From Linum tenue (Eukaryota > Streptophyta > Magnoliopsida > Malpighiales > Linaceae): a stretch of DNA of 64,000 nucleotides. This document shows, piece after piece, positions 11,135-22,787 of the stretch. A model generated the notes under the pieces. That model did not search any database and was not told the origin of the DNA. It saw nothing but the letters and a program-made list of their open reading frames with translations. The stretch lies in assembly GCA_946122785.1 (NCBI GenBank), contig CAMGYJ010000005.1, forward strand, positions 36,880,002 through 36,944,001, in the 5' to 3' direction. Numbering within the stretch: the stretch's first letter is position 1; each line of letters starts with the position of its first letter. A program made the translations under genes and the position numbers.

Positions 11135-12390
11135 CTCCCTCCCCTCTACTTTCCTCAGCTCAGTCGATCCAAATGATACGAGTCGAGAGATTCAGAAATG
11201 GCGATTCTGCGGAGTGGGAAGGGAATGGAACAGGACCAAGCCTGAGCAGAGAAAATTGCGGGAAAAACAGGGAGCCCAAGTTTTTCGAGATTCGCGGTTG
11301 GATTGGAGACCGTATTGGTCAGAATTAAAAAATAAATAATCTTTTAGTTTTCGGAAATCTCACTTGGATACGGAAGTTTTTGTTTGTTTGCTGGGAGAAG
11401 GATTGCAGCGAATTTCGGGAGACAGCTTCTTTGTTGGTTTTGTGTTGTTAGTTCAGTTGTCCTGCTCACTTGGGTTGGGTTTTCGCTTCTTTCGGCCAAG
11501 GTCTGAAGATTTTATAGTAGCAGAATCAAAAAGCAACCTGTACTTGCGATGACTGGAGGGCCGTTGGATGAGTAGAAGCTAACTGCCCAGATTAATATAC
11601 GCAATCACCTTAGGGGATTTTGTAAAAAGTTGTGTTTTGCTATTAGATTCGGGCCCGCCCGTTGGTTGGATGTATTTGGTTAATGATATAAACAATAGCA
11701 ATTGTATAAAGTAATATATATTTTTATTTGTACCATAAAAAATTCACCTTTTAAATTACTGAAATATAAGAAAGGAACATATGTCCAAAAAAATGCAACA
11801 TTCTCTAAGTCATTCATGAAAATTTGAAAATCGAAATTGCACACATGCAATGGTGCACAAAAGCCAGCTCCTATAAAATTTATCTTGCTACACTTTATTT
11901 TACAAATCATTGCGAATTTTCTTTTAGACTCCCTTTAATTTTGTCCAGCCTAGTTGACCCATAGGAATTTGATAATGATCATTATGAAAATTTAAAATTT
12001 CTATTATGAATATTTTTTATGATTATTAATATTTTCTCTCAAATTTAAATTCTTTTCATGTTTACGTGAGATGTATAAATAAAATGTATAAATAAATAAA
12101 AATATCAACAAAGTAAGATATTTTCTTATACGAGACTAATTACAAGGAAATAATTATCATAACATAGAGTTCTCCAATAATCAAATCTAGTCATCTATGA
12201 AAGTCCTTATTGAAATTGAAAACCAGAACTCTAATAAGGAAACCGACTGTTTACACCAAAATAAATTTATTAATTATCACATGTAGTATTTATGTATAAT
12301 TGGGACACTTTAAGTAGTTTGCCCTAAGGTATCTGTCCAACATGGCAACAGTACCAACTATGGTCACTGTTACCATCCATCCATCATCAT
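11135..12390. other. 5' flank of NRAMP and AT-rich intergenic DNA
   Basis: 11135-11330 probably holds the NRAMP 5' UTR and core promoter on the minus strand; no clear TATA box was chosen. 11690-12300 is very AT-rich with no gene. Confidence 0.35.
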
Positions 12391-12615
12391 GGATACCATC
12401 CAAATCCTATTATGGATGGTGGTGTCCAAGCTCATGGATACCATCCAAATTCTATTATGGATGGTAGTGTCCAACAACAAAGATACCATCCAAATCCTAT
12501 TATGGATGGTAGTGTCCAACATCAGGGATACCATCCAAATTCTATTATGGATGGTAGTGTCCAACAACATGGATACCATCCGAATCCTATTATGGATGGT
12601 AGTGTCCAATATCAC
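12391..12615 (+). repeat. Five-copy 45-bp tandem repeat
   Basis: Five head-to-tail units start at 12391, 12436, 12481, 12526 and 12571. Each begins ggataccatcc (the third begins agatacc) and contains attatggatggt and gtccaa. The period is exactly 45 bp, a multiple of three, so frames stay open through all copies; the plus frame starting at 12391 repeats GYHPNPIMDGSVQQH. Differences between units are few and mostly in the last six bases. The array directly abuts the LINE fragment. Whether it was once coding is unknown. Confidence 0.9.
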
Positions 12616-13519
12616 TTTCCCCAACACAGGAGGGGGGCTGGGTTTACGAGATTTGAAAACTTGGAACATTGCTTGTATCACTCGACATATCTGGCTTCTG
12701 TTATTGCAACATGGATCTTTGTGGGTTGCATGGATTAGTGTTTATAAACTGAAAGGCCAAGATTTTTGGCTTTATGCTCGTTGTTCTGGTTCATGGAACT
12801 ACAAACGGATTCTGAAAACGAGGATAAAGGTCTGCGATTTCTTCCATCATCAGGGGCAGGATGTTTACTGGGATCAAGAACGAATGGAGACTTTTTCCAT
12901 TAGGAGAATCTGGGAGACTCTAAGGCCGAAAAGGTAGAAAGTAGCTTGGTCTAAACTTTTATGGAAGGGAAGCCCCATTCCTCGAAACAGGTTTATTGCT
13001 TGGTTGATTATAAAAAGAGCGGTAACTACCAAAGAAAAGATGTTGAAATGGGGATTTGGTGGTAGTTTGGGCTGTGTGTATTGTAATTGTTCACTAGAAA
13101 CTTCCGATCATTTATTTGCAGCGTGTCTGATGTATAGGAAAATGGTTTGCAAGTTGTTTGGCAGAGGTTTAGGGGTGTTTACCTCTTTGGACAATGAGCT
13201 TGCTTGGTTGCAGTAGGGGTTTGGTCTCACACAGTGAAGTCTCAAGTGGGAAGAGCTATGTGGCAAAGCTTGGTGAGTGTGTTATGGCGAGAAAGGTGCA
13301 GTAGAGTTTATGCAGGTCAGTGTAGGGATTGTGATGTGTTGTGCAAGGTTGTAAGGGAGGAAGTTATAGGGCTATTTGGAAGTGCAATCTTTGACTCCTT
13401 TTGTGTTTAGTCGAGATTGTAGGTGGTGTTTGGTTATGTCAAAGTTGATCCCTAACTAGCAAGGGTGTTGATAGTGTCGCTTTTGATGAAATGAAAGATA
13501 CCATATTCATAAAAAAAAA
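12616..13519 (+). mobile_element. LINE (L1-type) 3' fragment, 5'-truncated
   Basis: The plus strand encodes GGGLGLRDLKTWN near the start and later KRAVTTKEKMLKWGF and CVYCNCSLETSDHLF. This is the C-terminal zf-RVT zinc-binding region of plant L1 ORF2. There is an in-frame TAG at 12935-12937 and a frame change near 13210. The 3' end (gatgaaatgaaagatacc, then nine A at 13511-13519) is typical of plant LINE tails. The 5' edge lies exactly at the end of the 45-bp repeat array, as expected for 5' truncation. No TSD was found. Confidence 0.78.
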
Positions 13520-13778
13520 TCTTCTACATAGAATAGCGTTTTTAGTGCATTGCTATTCATAACTCTAGGCGCTAGACTTTCTCATTTCAAGGTGGCGGAT
13601 TTCATCTTTAAAACCCGCGAATTAGTAGGATGCGATCAACTGTACTCTCTTTTTCCTCGAGGGGTTGTAGTAGTGCTCCTTTCATTTAGGCTCGCAAAGT
13701 TTTTGAAGACATATAGGTTCTTTTTCTTTCAAATATTGTTATGATCACCTCCATTCACGGCTTGTAGTGTGTTTTAAT

Positions 13779-14152
13779 CAAGGTTGTCAAACCGGTTTAT
13801 ACCGTTGTGACGGTTGGCAGATGGAATGGTACGACCGGTGGTATAACCAGTATGTGTCGATTTAAAATAATGTGAAAAAATTAATATTCAATGTATTTAA
13901 TCATATATAAAAACATATTTGTGGATAATTTAGTTACAATCCAACAGATATCATCAACTTTTAACAATTAAATTCATAAAATGAATAATAAATTAATTTT
14001 TTTATTAATTAAATTCATTAAAATGATGTCATTTTACTTAGAATGCGTAAGTTGATCATATCGGTCATACCAGTGGTGTCATGCCGGTTTCATGACCGGT
14101 ATAGCTTCAACCAGATTCAACCGAGTGTCATGCCAGCGGCACGACAACCATG
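13779..14152. mobile_element. hAT-type MITE (374 bp)
   Basis: The ends are CAAGGTTGTC and GACAACCATG, and the subterminal regions are built from repeated accggt/ccggt words. A perfect 8-bp TSD, gttttaat, flanks it (13771-13778 and 14153-14160). No coding capacity. A diverged relative in the opposite orientation lies at 57204-57590. Confidence 0.88.
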
Positions 14153-14160
14153 GTTTTAAT

Positions 14161-15106
14161 CCATTTTAGAAATTGATCAGCAGCAATAACACAACATAAT
14201 AAATGTAAAATTTCATATCCATTAAGTATAACTCATAACTGTATTTCAAAGATATACTCATTTATTTAAAGAAACCCCATTGTTCAACGAACTAGGAAAA
14301 ATTTTAGATGACCAGTGTTGAATTTATATTCCGGAAGAATCCTGCTAAACTATCCAAATCCCATACAATGGGAATAGGCGCAGGTCCTTTCCACACCTAG
14401 GTAATTTACTAATTTTAATATGAATTACGAAAGTGAAATTCTATTTCATTCTTTCTTTCAACCAATAAAAAAAAAAACAATGTCGTCTCATTGCATTCCA
14501 ATCCTTACAAGTTCTCATGTCCAACATCTCATGCGTTCAAATTATTCAAAACTTAATCCACAAAGTAATACAATAAAATTTGGGAAAAAATCATTCGTTC
14601 AACAATGTCATCATCTATATCATCTCATTTCATTCCTCATGATGGCCAGCTACTTTAATTTGTGGATGTTGCAACATGATTGATTGTGGAATTGGGTTCA
14701 TAACTGGTTAAGTTTACTAGAGAGTTCTATGGTGGGGTACGCCAGCCAGAGCACCCAACCAGGCTAATGCAATAGTGTAACACAAGGGTGACCTGCCAGA
14801 AGTTCCCTGGAGCAAACTTCAGTATTGGACCTTCCTTCTATAAATATTAATTTAATGTCGTGAGGACCATTGGTTCACGTATTAAATATTAAATTGATAA
14901 GATGTGACATTTCAAATGAGGGACTTCGCATGCTTTTTATCAGGCGATGAGGAATTTCAGAGGGTAGTTATTCTATATATATCTTGAGAGAGTGAGCATT
15001 TGTCGTTCATTATCACTAATGGTGTTCATCGTGAATGGATTTCTAATTGTGGACATGAGTATCTATTTGGTTGTTTTCAGTATCGATTTTCAGATTTCTG
15101 GTATGC
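14161..15106. other. AT-rich intergenic DNA
   Basis: Only short unsupported frames were found. Nothing recognised. Confidence 0.3.
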
Positions 15107-15114
15107 ATTCTAGC

Positions 15115-15764
15115 TACGGGTGGAAATCGGTATCCCAATACCAAATATCGAAATCCCGAATACCGAATTATACCACGAAATCAATCTCAATCCCAATCCC
15201 TAAATAATTTCGGTATCCCAATCCCAATCCCTAAATATTTCGGTATCCCAATCGATACCTCGGTATCCCAATGGATATTATCAAATACAAAATTAATTAC
15301 CTTTGCAATGAATAATTAAATAGATAAATTAGATTTTATTGTTTAATTTAGGGCAAAGAGACTAAGCAAATAGTCTTGAGTTGCCTAGAGCTAACATCTC
15401 AAGTTTTTGTAATTGGTAATCTTTAATTTGATGAATTTTAAGTTTAGAGACGACTAATACTAGTGTGAAATAGTGATGTAATAATCTATGTATAATTAAA
15501 TGACACTCTTGGTGGTTGAGGGTTGCGTAGTAGTGAATGAGAGAGTCTAGTTGAGAGGATAAAATACACACTAGCTTATATTTCGGTATTGATCGGTATT
15601 TCGGTATATACCGATACCAATCCCGTAATCCCTAATACCGAATAACAATTGAAACTCAATCTCAATCCCACAAAATAATACGTGTATTCGGTAATACCAA
15701 ATATAGACTAATTCGATATGGTATTCGGTATATCCTAAATACCGGTACCAAATTTCCAGCCCTA
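15115..15764. mobile_element. hAT-type MITE with GGTAT/ATACC repeats (650 bp)
   Basis: The ends are TACGGGTGGAAAT and ATTTCCAGCCCTA, flanked by a perfect 8-bp TSD attctagc (15107-15114 and 15765-15772). Both subterminal regions are dense in ggtat, ataccga and cccaatccc words in mirrored orientation, and the middle is AT-rich. The element at 24678-25403 has the same design and shares internal sequence (for example aaataatacgtgtattc), so they belong to one family. Confidence 0.88.
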
Positions 15765-15772
15765 ATTCTAGC

Positions 15773-17719
15773 TAGTGTATCGCATATGCATTCTCCTGAT
15801 AATTGATATGTTTCAAGTATTTGGTATGCATTCAGGAATTATTGGTATGCATTAAACAATTTTGGTATTATTTAGGGAATTTCTAGGCACTCATAAGTGA
15901 TAATTTATATATGTATTCTTACATTGGTGACATTCTTTGTGTTCTTATGGATTATGATTCTCGTATACATCAACTATTTTGTTTTGTAGCGATTTAATGA
16001 TTTATTGTGTGGATTCATAACTAGTATGTGTTCTTACATTATGGTATTCATTATGTGATCTGGTATGTATTCATCTTCTCCATCCATAAATTTCATAAAG
16101 CAGAGCAGAAATCCAACAAAGAAAATCATAAATACTACAAAACATAGCAGAATCACGAGAAATTAAACCACACCACAAATATGATAAACAATACAAGAAA
16201 CACGAGATATCAAATCACAAACGAAGCATGAGAAAGCAACCTACAAATCTTATAAAGCATGCCAGAAAATCCGATGACTGGGTCCCATGGATCATTGAAC
16301 AGGTTTCGACAACTGGTGACCGGATTCTATCAATCAAAAATCCATCAAGAAAATTAATTTAGTAAATTTTCTTCCATTAAGTTATATTCTCTTATCGGTA
16401 TAGCTTTGACTCAACAATCAAAATGACTGTTATGCCGTTATTAAAATTTTGGGTGCGCCTATGGTGACATGCATGTCACCGTAACTTGCACTTTTCGGTC
16501 GACCTCAATTAGGATTAGGTCTACCTAATATATTGTTTCAGTGTAAAAACAATTTCATGGTGCCTACTTTGGAAATTCATATCTTACAATTGGCTTGATG
16601 GAAATTGGAGATTAATGGCTTGATGACATACATCTCACCGTAGCAAAGTAATAAAATTTTATACTAACTAAAAATTGTCAACTAATTAAAACCGAAAGTC
16701 TACTATACTCCTGCTTCCTATTAACTCATCATTAGTGTTATCACTATAATATCACAAAGGTGTTTGCACCCTGTTCTGTTTCTTGATTAAGTACTCCTTA
16801 ACATGGGTTACCCTCCACATGTATATATTATCTTACAAAATACTGGCCCTCTAATGATACTAGTCTAAAGTTTTTTTTTTTTTTTACCTAGTCTAAAGTT
16901 ATTTCCAATAGTTATAGTCTCTATTGGATTTGGATTCTAGAAATTAAACAAAAGCTCCGATGTGATATTGTTCATATTATCATATACCGCTTATGCAAAT
17001 AATTAAACTACTTGATATTTGTTTCTTTCGCGAAGCAAAATATATCATATTCCCCTAGCGCATTAGGTATCATGCATGATTGATGCGCACATTTTTTTGT
17101 GAGAATGATTTATGTACTTTCTTAAAACTTTAATATCTTATCATAAATTATCCTTATTAAATTAAAAAATATTCGATGAGACTCGAAGTCACAAGATAAA
17201 ACATTCGAATAATGAATTGATGACTCGCTTTACATTTCGGGACGGACTTAATTGATCAAAATATATTATACAAACTGTGTTAGGATAACGATATACCTCT
17301 AATGAAAATTGGAAAGAATGGCAAAAGAGTCAATTATTCCTATGAATGTGACCTCAGGAATTGGATCCCCAAACTAAGATGCCAAACATGCACAACCAAT
17401 CAATACAATTAATGAAGAATTTGAAAATAACAATAATTGAGACCATTAAATTTTATATTTCTGAAAAGCGAAAGGAAGAATTGATGCAGATTATGCAAAC
17501 GACGCCACGAACAAATACACTAGCTAGGGAATGTTTTGTTGTAAGTGGTGGTAATACCTTTCATATAGTAAAGAAACTAAGGGTTATTAAATGATAGATC
17601 TCCGACATTTAGTGCACATGAAATTCTACTTTTCAATAGCTAATAAACCATTAGGAACATACTCGCAATACTTACAAATGGATGCTTGCAAATGTTTTGT
17701 TAGGAATCGAAAATTTGTG
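15773..17719. other. AT-rich intergenic DNA
   Basis: Contains loosely repeated ggtatgcatt words at 15790-15870 but no gene. Short frames at 17361-17791 have no recognisable features. The tail-only insertion at 16860-16900 lies here. Confidence 0.3.
16860..16900 (-). mobile_element. Tail-only retroposon insertion
   Basis: A perfect 13-bp direct repeat, ctagtctaaagtt (16860-16872 and 16888-16900), flanks only 13 T plus ac. Read on the minus strand this is gt followed by A13, i.e. a poly(A) tail with a LINE-style TSD. Slippage duplication is the alternative. Confidence 0.5.
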
Positions 17720-17728
17720 TATAATATA

Positions 17729-18101
17729 GGGCAATGTCTATTTTTTACCCAAACCTTTTTCAGATTCTTTTATTTTAACCAAACCTATTGAATTCCTAAA
17801 AATTATCCAAACGTTAACTCTCCGTCAACTTTTCTGTTAGTAATGCTGACTAAGTATCACCATAATGAGTTGACTTCCTACGTGGCGGTCAGAATACCAT
17901 CATTTACTATTTTTAATAAAAATATTATCAAAAAACAAAACAAAATCCCACCTCTCACGTGGACGAAATAAGTAACGGTAACAGAATGAATGCCCAGACT
18001 TTGATAAATTATAATACGTTTGGATAATAAATAGAATTTCTATAGGTTTGGTTAAAATAAAAGAATCTGAAAAAGGTTTGGGTAAAAAATAGACATTGTC
18101 C
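17729..18101. mobile_element. Mutator-type MITE (373 bp, TIR about 100 bp)
   Basis: The left arm starts GGGCAATGTCTATTTTTTAC and the right arm is its near-perfect inverse (GGACAATGTC... on the minus strand), for about 75-100 bp. A perfect 9-bp TSD, tataatata, flanks it (17720-17728 and 18102-18110). Long TIRs with a 9-bp TSD are the Mutator-like hallmark. The spacer has no coding sequence. Confidence 0.88.
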
Positions 18102-18110
18102 TATAATATA

Positions 18111-18635
18111 TTCACAAACAAGAAATTACTTACGCACAAAAAATATGGGATGTTGTTATCATACTTTCATTTCTAAATTTATTCATTTACAGATTAATAG
18201 AATTCCGTTGTTAAAGTTACACTTTTTTAATGAATTATATTTACAGTACAATAAAACATTTCTCAAACCCGCTCGTTTCTTTCTTGTTGAACCGTTTATA
18301 TCATCCACTAAATCAAATTTTTATCACCCGAAAATATCTCATATTACGTTACTAAATTCAGCTTATTTGAGAACCCAACCAAATAATTTACAAAATATCT
18401 ATTTTCAATTTTCCTAAAAATAAAGCTGGCTAATAATATCTTATAATAACCGCTAATAAAACAATCAACATAAGGGAAAGCACTACCATTATATTATCGT
18501 ATGGGCGTGCCGTCTGATTATTTGAGTGCTGACATTTTAAAACTAACCAAAGTAAAGCACAAAGACAAGTTGATAGCTATTGAGGCCCAATTTGCACCAA
18601 TTATCGGTCTCCATGGAAAGGAAAATTCAGAACTG
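18111..18635. other. AT-rich intergenic DNA
   Basis: No gene or repeat recognised. Confidence 0.3.
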
Positions 18636-19330
18636 TCAAAACCAATAGAGTGGTTTTGATAGTTTTGTGATAATTAGACAAGGTATAACTGTTAGGAAGG
18701 ATACATGATTAATAGAACCTAACTGGATCGGGACAGGGATAGTGGCGCCCAATTCTAACCAGTTCCAAAAAAAGGTTAAGGGAGCATTCCTATTTAGTGA
18801 TCGATCCGTTAGTTCACACAAATCCAAAGAAATTATCACGATCGGATGAGCCATGCAGGAAAACTTGCGTGTGTGGTTCTGGCCGGGCTTTAACAGTTTG
18901 ACCCGCTGAAAAATAGTCCAACTCAATCGTAACGATCAAACAAGTCGACTGGTTAAAGCGGCTGTCTGATGTAAACGGCGAGCCAGAGATCAGACGGTTC
19001 AAAATCGACTGCAGGATGGCTCGTAATATTTATTGGATGGTGAGGTTGATTAGTGGAGTCCACCACTGGAATGAGCAGGAGAAGAGCTTTGCCAATGCCA
19101 CTAACTGTAGGGAAGAACGAGACAAATATGAAAATGGTATAATATTCTTATACAAGCGAATCACGCGATATCTCTTGCAATATGCCATCCATCATCCCAA
19201 AGAAACAAAAATCTGATTGTGGTGTATATGTGTAAAATTGTAATAACAACTTTTTGCAGAAAGGGGCACGCGCGCGCGGTGTCGCTTTAGGCCGCCGGGG
19301 AAGCAAGACTTCCGGGCCACCACTGTCCAC
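18636..19330 (+). other. Possible organelle-derived DNA with group II intron domain V-like hairpin
   Basis: Sequence at about 18846-18880 (gagccatgcaggaaaac followed by ttgcgtgtgtggttctgg) can fold like a group II intron domain V, with a GAGCC...GGUUC base stem and a purine-rich loop. Base composition here is more even than in the AT-rich flanks. A GC-rich stretch at 19265-19320 also looks foreign to its surroundings. I could not identify a source intron or any exon, so nuclear insertion of organelle DNA is only a suggestion. Confidence 0.28.
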
Positions 19331-20911
19331 CACCGCACATATAGAAAAGGTTGAATAAACTTACTGGCTAGGAGGACAAAGAAGGCCCGATTTTAGGTAC
19401 TGCCATTGTCGAGCTCGAAATGGAAAACGACAGCTAGTGGTGGGATGTTATGATGGGATCCCTGACTATTAATCCACTTGCATTATATTGCATGCAATGC
19501 ATGGGGAAAGGAATAAATCGGCTTGTGGATGGATGCCTCGTCAGACGTTTGTTTTTCTTTTTGTAAAATAGGTCTTCTTCTTGGCACCGTCCATTGTAGT
19601 TTGGATCCCAGTCATGCATGTGCATGGTTACCGTTACGGTAACTGATTATACCGTTAACCGACAAACTGATTACCACCCTTTGTCAAAATCATGTTGTCC
19701 ACCGATCTTGAGGAGATAACTCGAATAATGTATTTAATGTAAGGTGAGTAACATTTTGTTTGTTTATCTTCCAAAAAGAATGGTGGCAACAAATAATGGG
19801 TGGCCTAAATCTGAAGCTGAAAGCTTACGCCTCTACTCCCTTCCTGTATATTGTTGTAGATAGGCCAATTACGGGAATGGATGGTGAGTATTGGAGGTTT
19901 CAGCTGAACCGCTGATTTAATTTGGTGGGATCGAATTTGGAGTGGTCGTGAATGTGAGATGTTGGGGTCTTTTGGGAATTATTTATCTCCAAGCCACAGG
20001 CCCAAACCCCATCAATATACACCGCCCATTTCGATGGACAAGGAAAATTATAGGTGTGTATAGCTCCTAGTGGGAAGCAATTTATTTACGGAGATCATGC
20101 ATGGCTCAAAAGAGATAAATCTATAACTGTTAAAAGGTCAATGAGACCATACACATGGTGCCTAACCAATTTCCATTGGAAAGCGTCGACCCCTCTAACT
20201 CTAAGGCGATAAGTTATATTATCTCTAACTCTAATTACAATTCAACGTACGCAAAATGCAACGATTGTGAAATAGTACCTGATGTTGTACTGGAAAAGTC
20301 AGAGGTAGGATATTATGTACTAAAATCGTGGTTTAACCATGATTAAACCATTTCATAACGCTAAACCTGCCTATTGGTTTAGACTCCGGTAGGAGGTTTT
20401 TTATTGTTGAACAACTAATACATTTCACAAACACAGATAAAATTCAAGAAATAAAAGAAAGAATTTCGCATAAAATAACTAGTTTCTCTAACCGCATAAA
20501 GCTCGTTTTGTGACGTGTAACTGCTTCACCGAGACTTGCTTCTACTCCGCGCCGAAAAGACATTTGTCCGCCCGCTAGTTAGGAGTGAACAAAAAGACCC
20601 TCAAACCGACCCATTCGCCCAACCTGGTTAAACCACCCGTATTTATCGCTAATATTAAGGTATAATGTTGGGTGAGAGTTTTATTTTGTACAACCCGCCT
20701 ATCCTGGGTTGGGTGCGGATTTTGGGTTATGCAACCCGTAGAACTCGACTCATCCCGTGTTCCAACTAGTGTCAGAAGTGTTCATAACCAAAAACATATT
20801 TGTGTCGTATTTAAGCATGCATGTTTGTGAGAAAATCAAGATATTTTGTTCTCCTGGTTTCCCTATCCTAATGCATTCTTCGACTTAAATTTTAGACGTG
20901 ATTTAATATAG
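19331..20911. other. Intergenic DNA with a hAT-like relic
   Basis: No gene. 20580-20765 has taggagtgaacaaaaagacc and later runs of acccg and gggttg, which look like an eroded hAT MITE. No TSD found. Confidence 0.3.
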
Positions 20912-20920
20912 GCTATGATT

Positions 20921-21700
20921 GGGTTAATGACACAAATATTATTATTTTTTTTAAATTTACCACCAATATGGCGGATTAAAAAGTATTGACAAGTATATTG
21001 TGTTTTGGAGAAAAAGTTAGGCGAGACCACCTGAGACTGAGGTGCCACCACCTGAGTCTCAGGTTAATAGATGGGAAGAAAGTCCCAGGTGTTGGCACCT
21101 GAGACTGAGGTGTTACCACCTGAGACTGAGGCGTGACCACTTGAGACTGAGGTGGCACCGCGCAGAACAATACTAATTCTAACCCTAAACCCTGAACCAT
21201 GAACCCTAAATCTTAAACCCTGAACCCAAAACCAACGAACTTCGTATCAGTTATTCACACCACAAATGGCTAATAGGTAAGAGACATATTTATTTTTTAA
21301 TTATATTATTCAAATGCTATTATGATTGTGTTTAGTTTAATTAGTGAGTTTTTTTTTAGTGATTTTAGAAGATTAGAACTAGTCGTTTGGTGGAAATCGG
21401 AGAAAGTAGAGGATAATTTGGGCGTCAAATTCGTTGGTGGTGGTAGTTTTCAGTTGATGGTTTTTCAAATGTAATAGTTGTGGTTTGAAGTAGTTGTTGT
21501 TTTTCAAATAGTTGTTATGGTTTAAGAAGGTTGTTGTAGTTGTTGTTTTTCAAATGTAGTAGTTGTTGTTCTTGGCCAAATTATAAAATGTCCGAGTTGT
21601 TGTTTGTTATTTGTTGTTCCGAATAGTTATCGCTAATAACATCATACATGAATGTAAAAATAGTTCAAGGAATAGTCCACATAATAGTCCACATAAAAAA
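20921..21700 (+). repeat. Left TIR of the Mutator-like element
   Basis: About 780 bp, inverse of about 22000-22787. The inner edge is approximate because short tagtccacat repeats lie at the boundary (two copies here, four in the right arm). Confidence 0.85.
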
Positions 21701-21924
21701 TAAACTACAAATTCAGACAGGAGCGTAGGCCACGTAGACAGCGACGTGAGCATCGTGATGTACCTAACCCGCTCCGGATTTCAGATCGACAGCGATCACA
21801 GCCCGTTCGGCCTACTACGACCTTCCGGTTTAATCAGTCGTTTCAGCCAGGACATCAGACAGGCGCCAACGAGGTGTGGTACCGGCGGCCATCTAGTGGA
21901 TCAGCATGGTGGTCGTCGTGGTGA
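21697..21924 (+). other. GC-richer insert of the Mutator-like element with a 75-codon open frame
   Basis: Between the TIRs the plus frame is open from 21697 to a TGA at 21922-21924. It is rich in Arg, Gln and Ser (RRPRRQRREHRD, then FQPGHQTGANEVWYRRP), and has no stop although it lies in AT-rich surroundings. I recognise no domain. It may be a captured host or transposon gene fragment, or the remnant of the element's own coding region. There is no ATG in this frame near its start. Another plus frame (21746-21934) is also open. Confidence 0.4.
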
Positions 21925-21999
21925 TGATCGTTAGAGTTTTTTTTTGTATTTTTGTTATGTTATTATTATTTGGGATATGTATGTGGACTATTTATGTAT

Positions 22000-22787
22000 C
22001 ATGTGGACTATTATGTGGACTATTTATGTGGACTATTCTTTGAACTATTTTTACATTCATTTATGATGTTATTAGTGATAACTATTCGGAACAACAAATA
22101 ACAAACAACAACTCGGACATTTTATAATTTGGCCAAGAACAACAACTACTACATTTGAAAAACAACAACTACAACAACCTTCTTAAACCATAACAACTAT
22201 TTGAAAAACAACAACTACTTCAAACCACAACTATTACATTTGAAAAACCGTCAACTGAAAACTACCACCACCAACGAATTTGACGCCCAAATTATCCTCT
22301 ACTTTCTCCGATTTCCACCGAACGACTAGTTCAAATCTTCTAAAATCACTACAGAAAAACTCACTAATTAAACTAAACACAATCATAATAACATTTGAAT
22401 AATATAATTAAAAAATAAATATGTCTCTTACCTATTAGCCATTTGTGGTGTGAATAACTAATACGAAATTCGTTGGTTTTGGATTCAGGGTTTAGGGTTT
22501 AGGGTTCATGGTTCAGGGTTTAGGGTTAGAATTAGGATTGTTCTGCGCGGTGCCACCTCAGTCTCAGGTGGTCACGCCTCAGTCTCAGGTGGTAACACCT
22601 CAGTCTCAGGTGCCAACACCTGAGACTTTCTTCCCATCTATTAACCTGAGACTCAGGTGGTGGCACCTCAGTCTCAGGTGGTCTCGCCTAACTTTTTCTC
22701 CAAAACACAATATACTTGTCAATACTTTTTAATCCGCCATATTGGTGGTAAATTTTTTAAAAAAAATAATATTCGTGTCATTCTCCC
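22000..22787 (-). repeat. Right TIR of the Mutator-like element
   Basis: About 788 bp, inverse of the left TIR. It contains four tatgtggactatt-type units at its inner edge and the gggtttaggg-type run at 22488-22527. Confidence 0.85.

Larger units (their letters stand above)
20921..22787. mobile_element. Mutator-like element with about 780-bp TIRs and a GC-richer insert
   Basis: The segment 20921 to about 21700 is repeated inverted at about 22000-22787, with few differences. The outer ends are GGGTTAATGACAC and, on the minus strand, GGGAGAATGACAC. A perfect 9-bp TSD, gctatgatt, lies at 20912-20920 and 22788-22796. The arms hold arrays of cacctgagactgaggtg, telomere-like ccctaaa runs and gttgtt runs. 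The centre (about 21700-22000) is not inverted and includes a distinctly GC-richer 220-bp block. No MURA/MULE transposase is present, so the element is non-autonomous. Its layout matches a Pack-MULE, but origin of the insert from another gene is unproven. Confidence 0.88.

Noticed and set aside
12391..12615. CRISPR-like array
   Set aside because: The repeats are contiguous with no variable spacers, and the setting is a plant nuclear genome.
17361..17791. Two short plus-strand frames that look like small genes
   Set aside because: AT-rich, no signal, domain or splice context; the second runs into the MITE TIR.
20921..22787. Assembly artefact (inverted duplication) instead of a transposon
   Set aside because: The arms differ at scattered positions, and a perfect 9-bp TSD flanks the whole structure.
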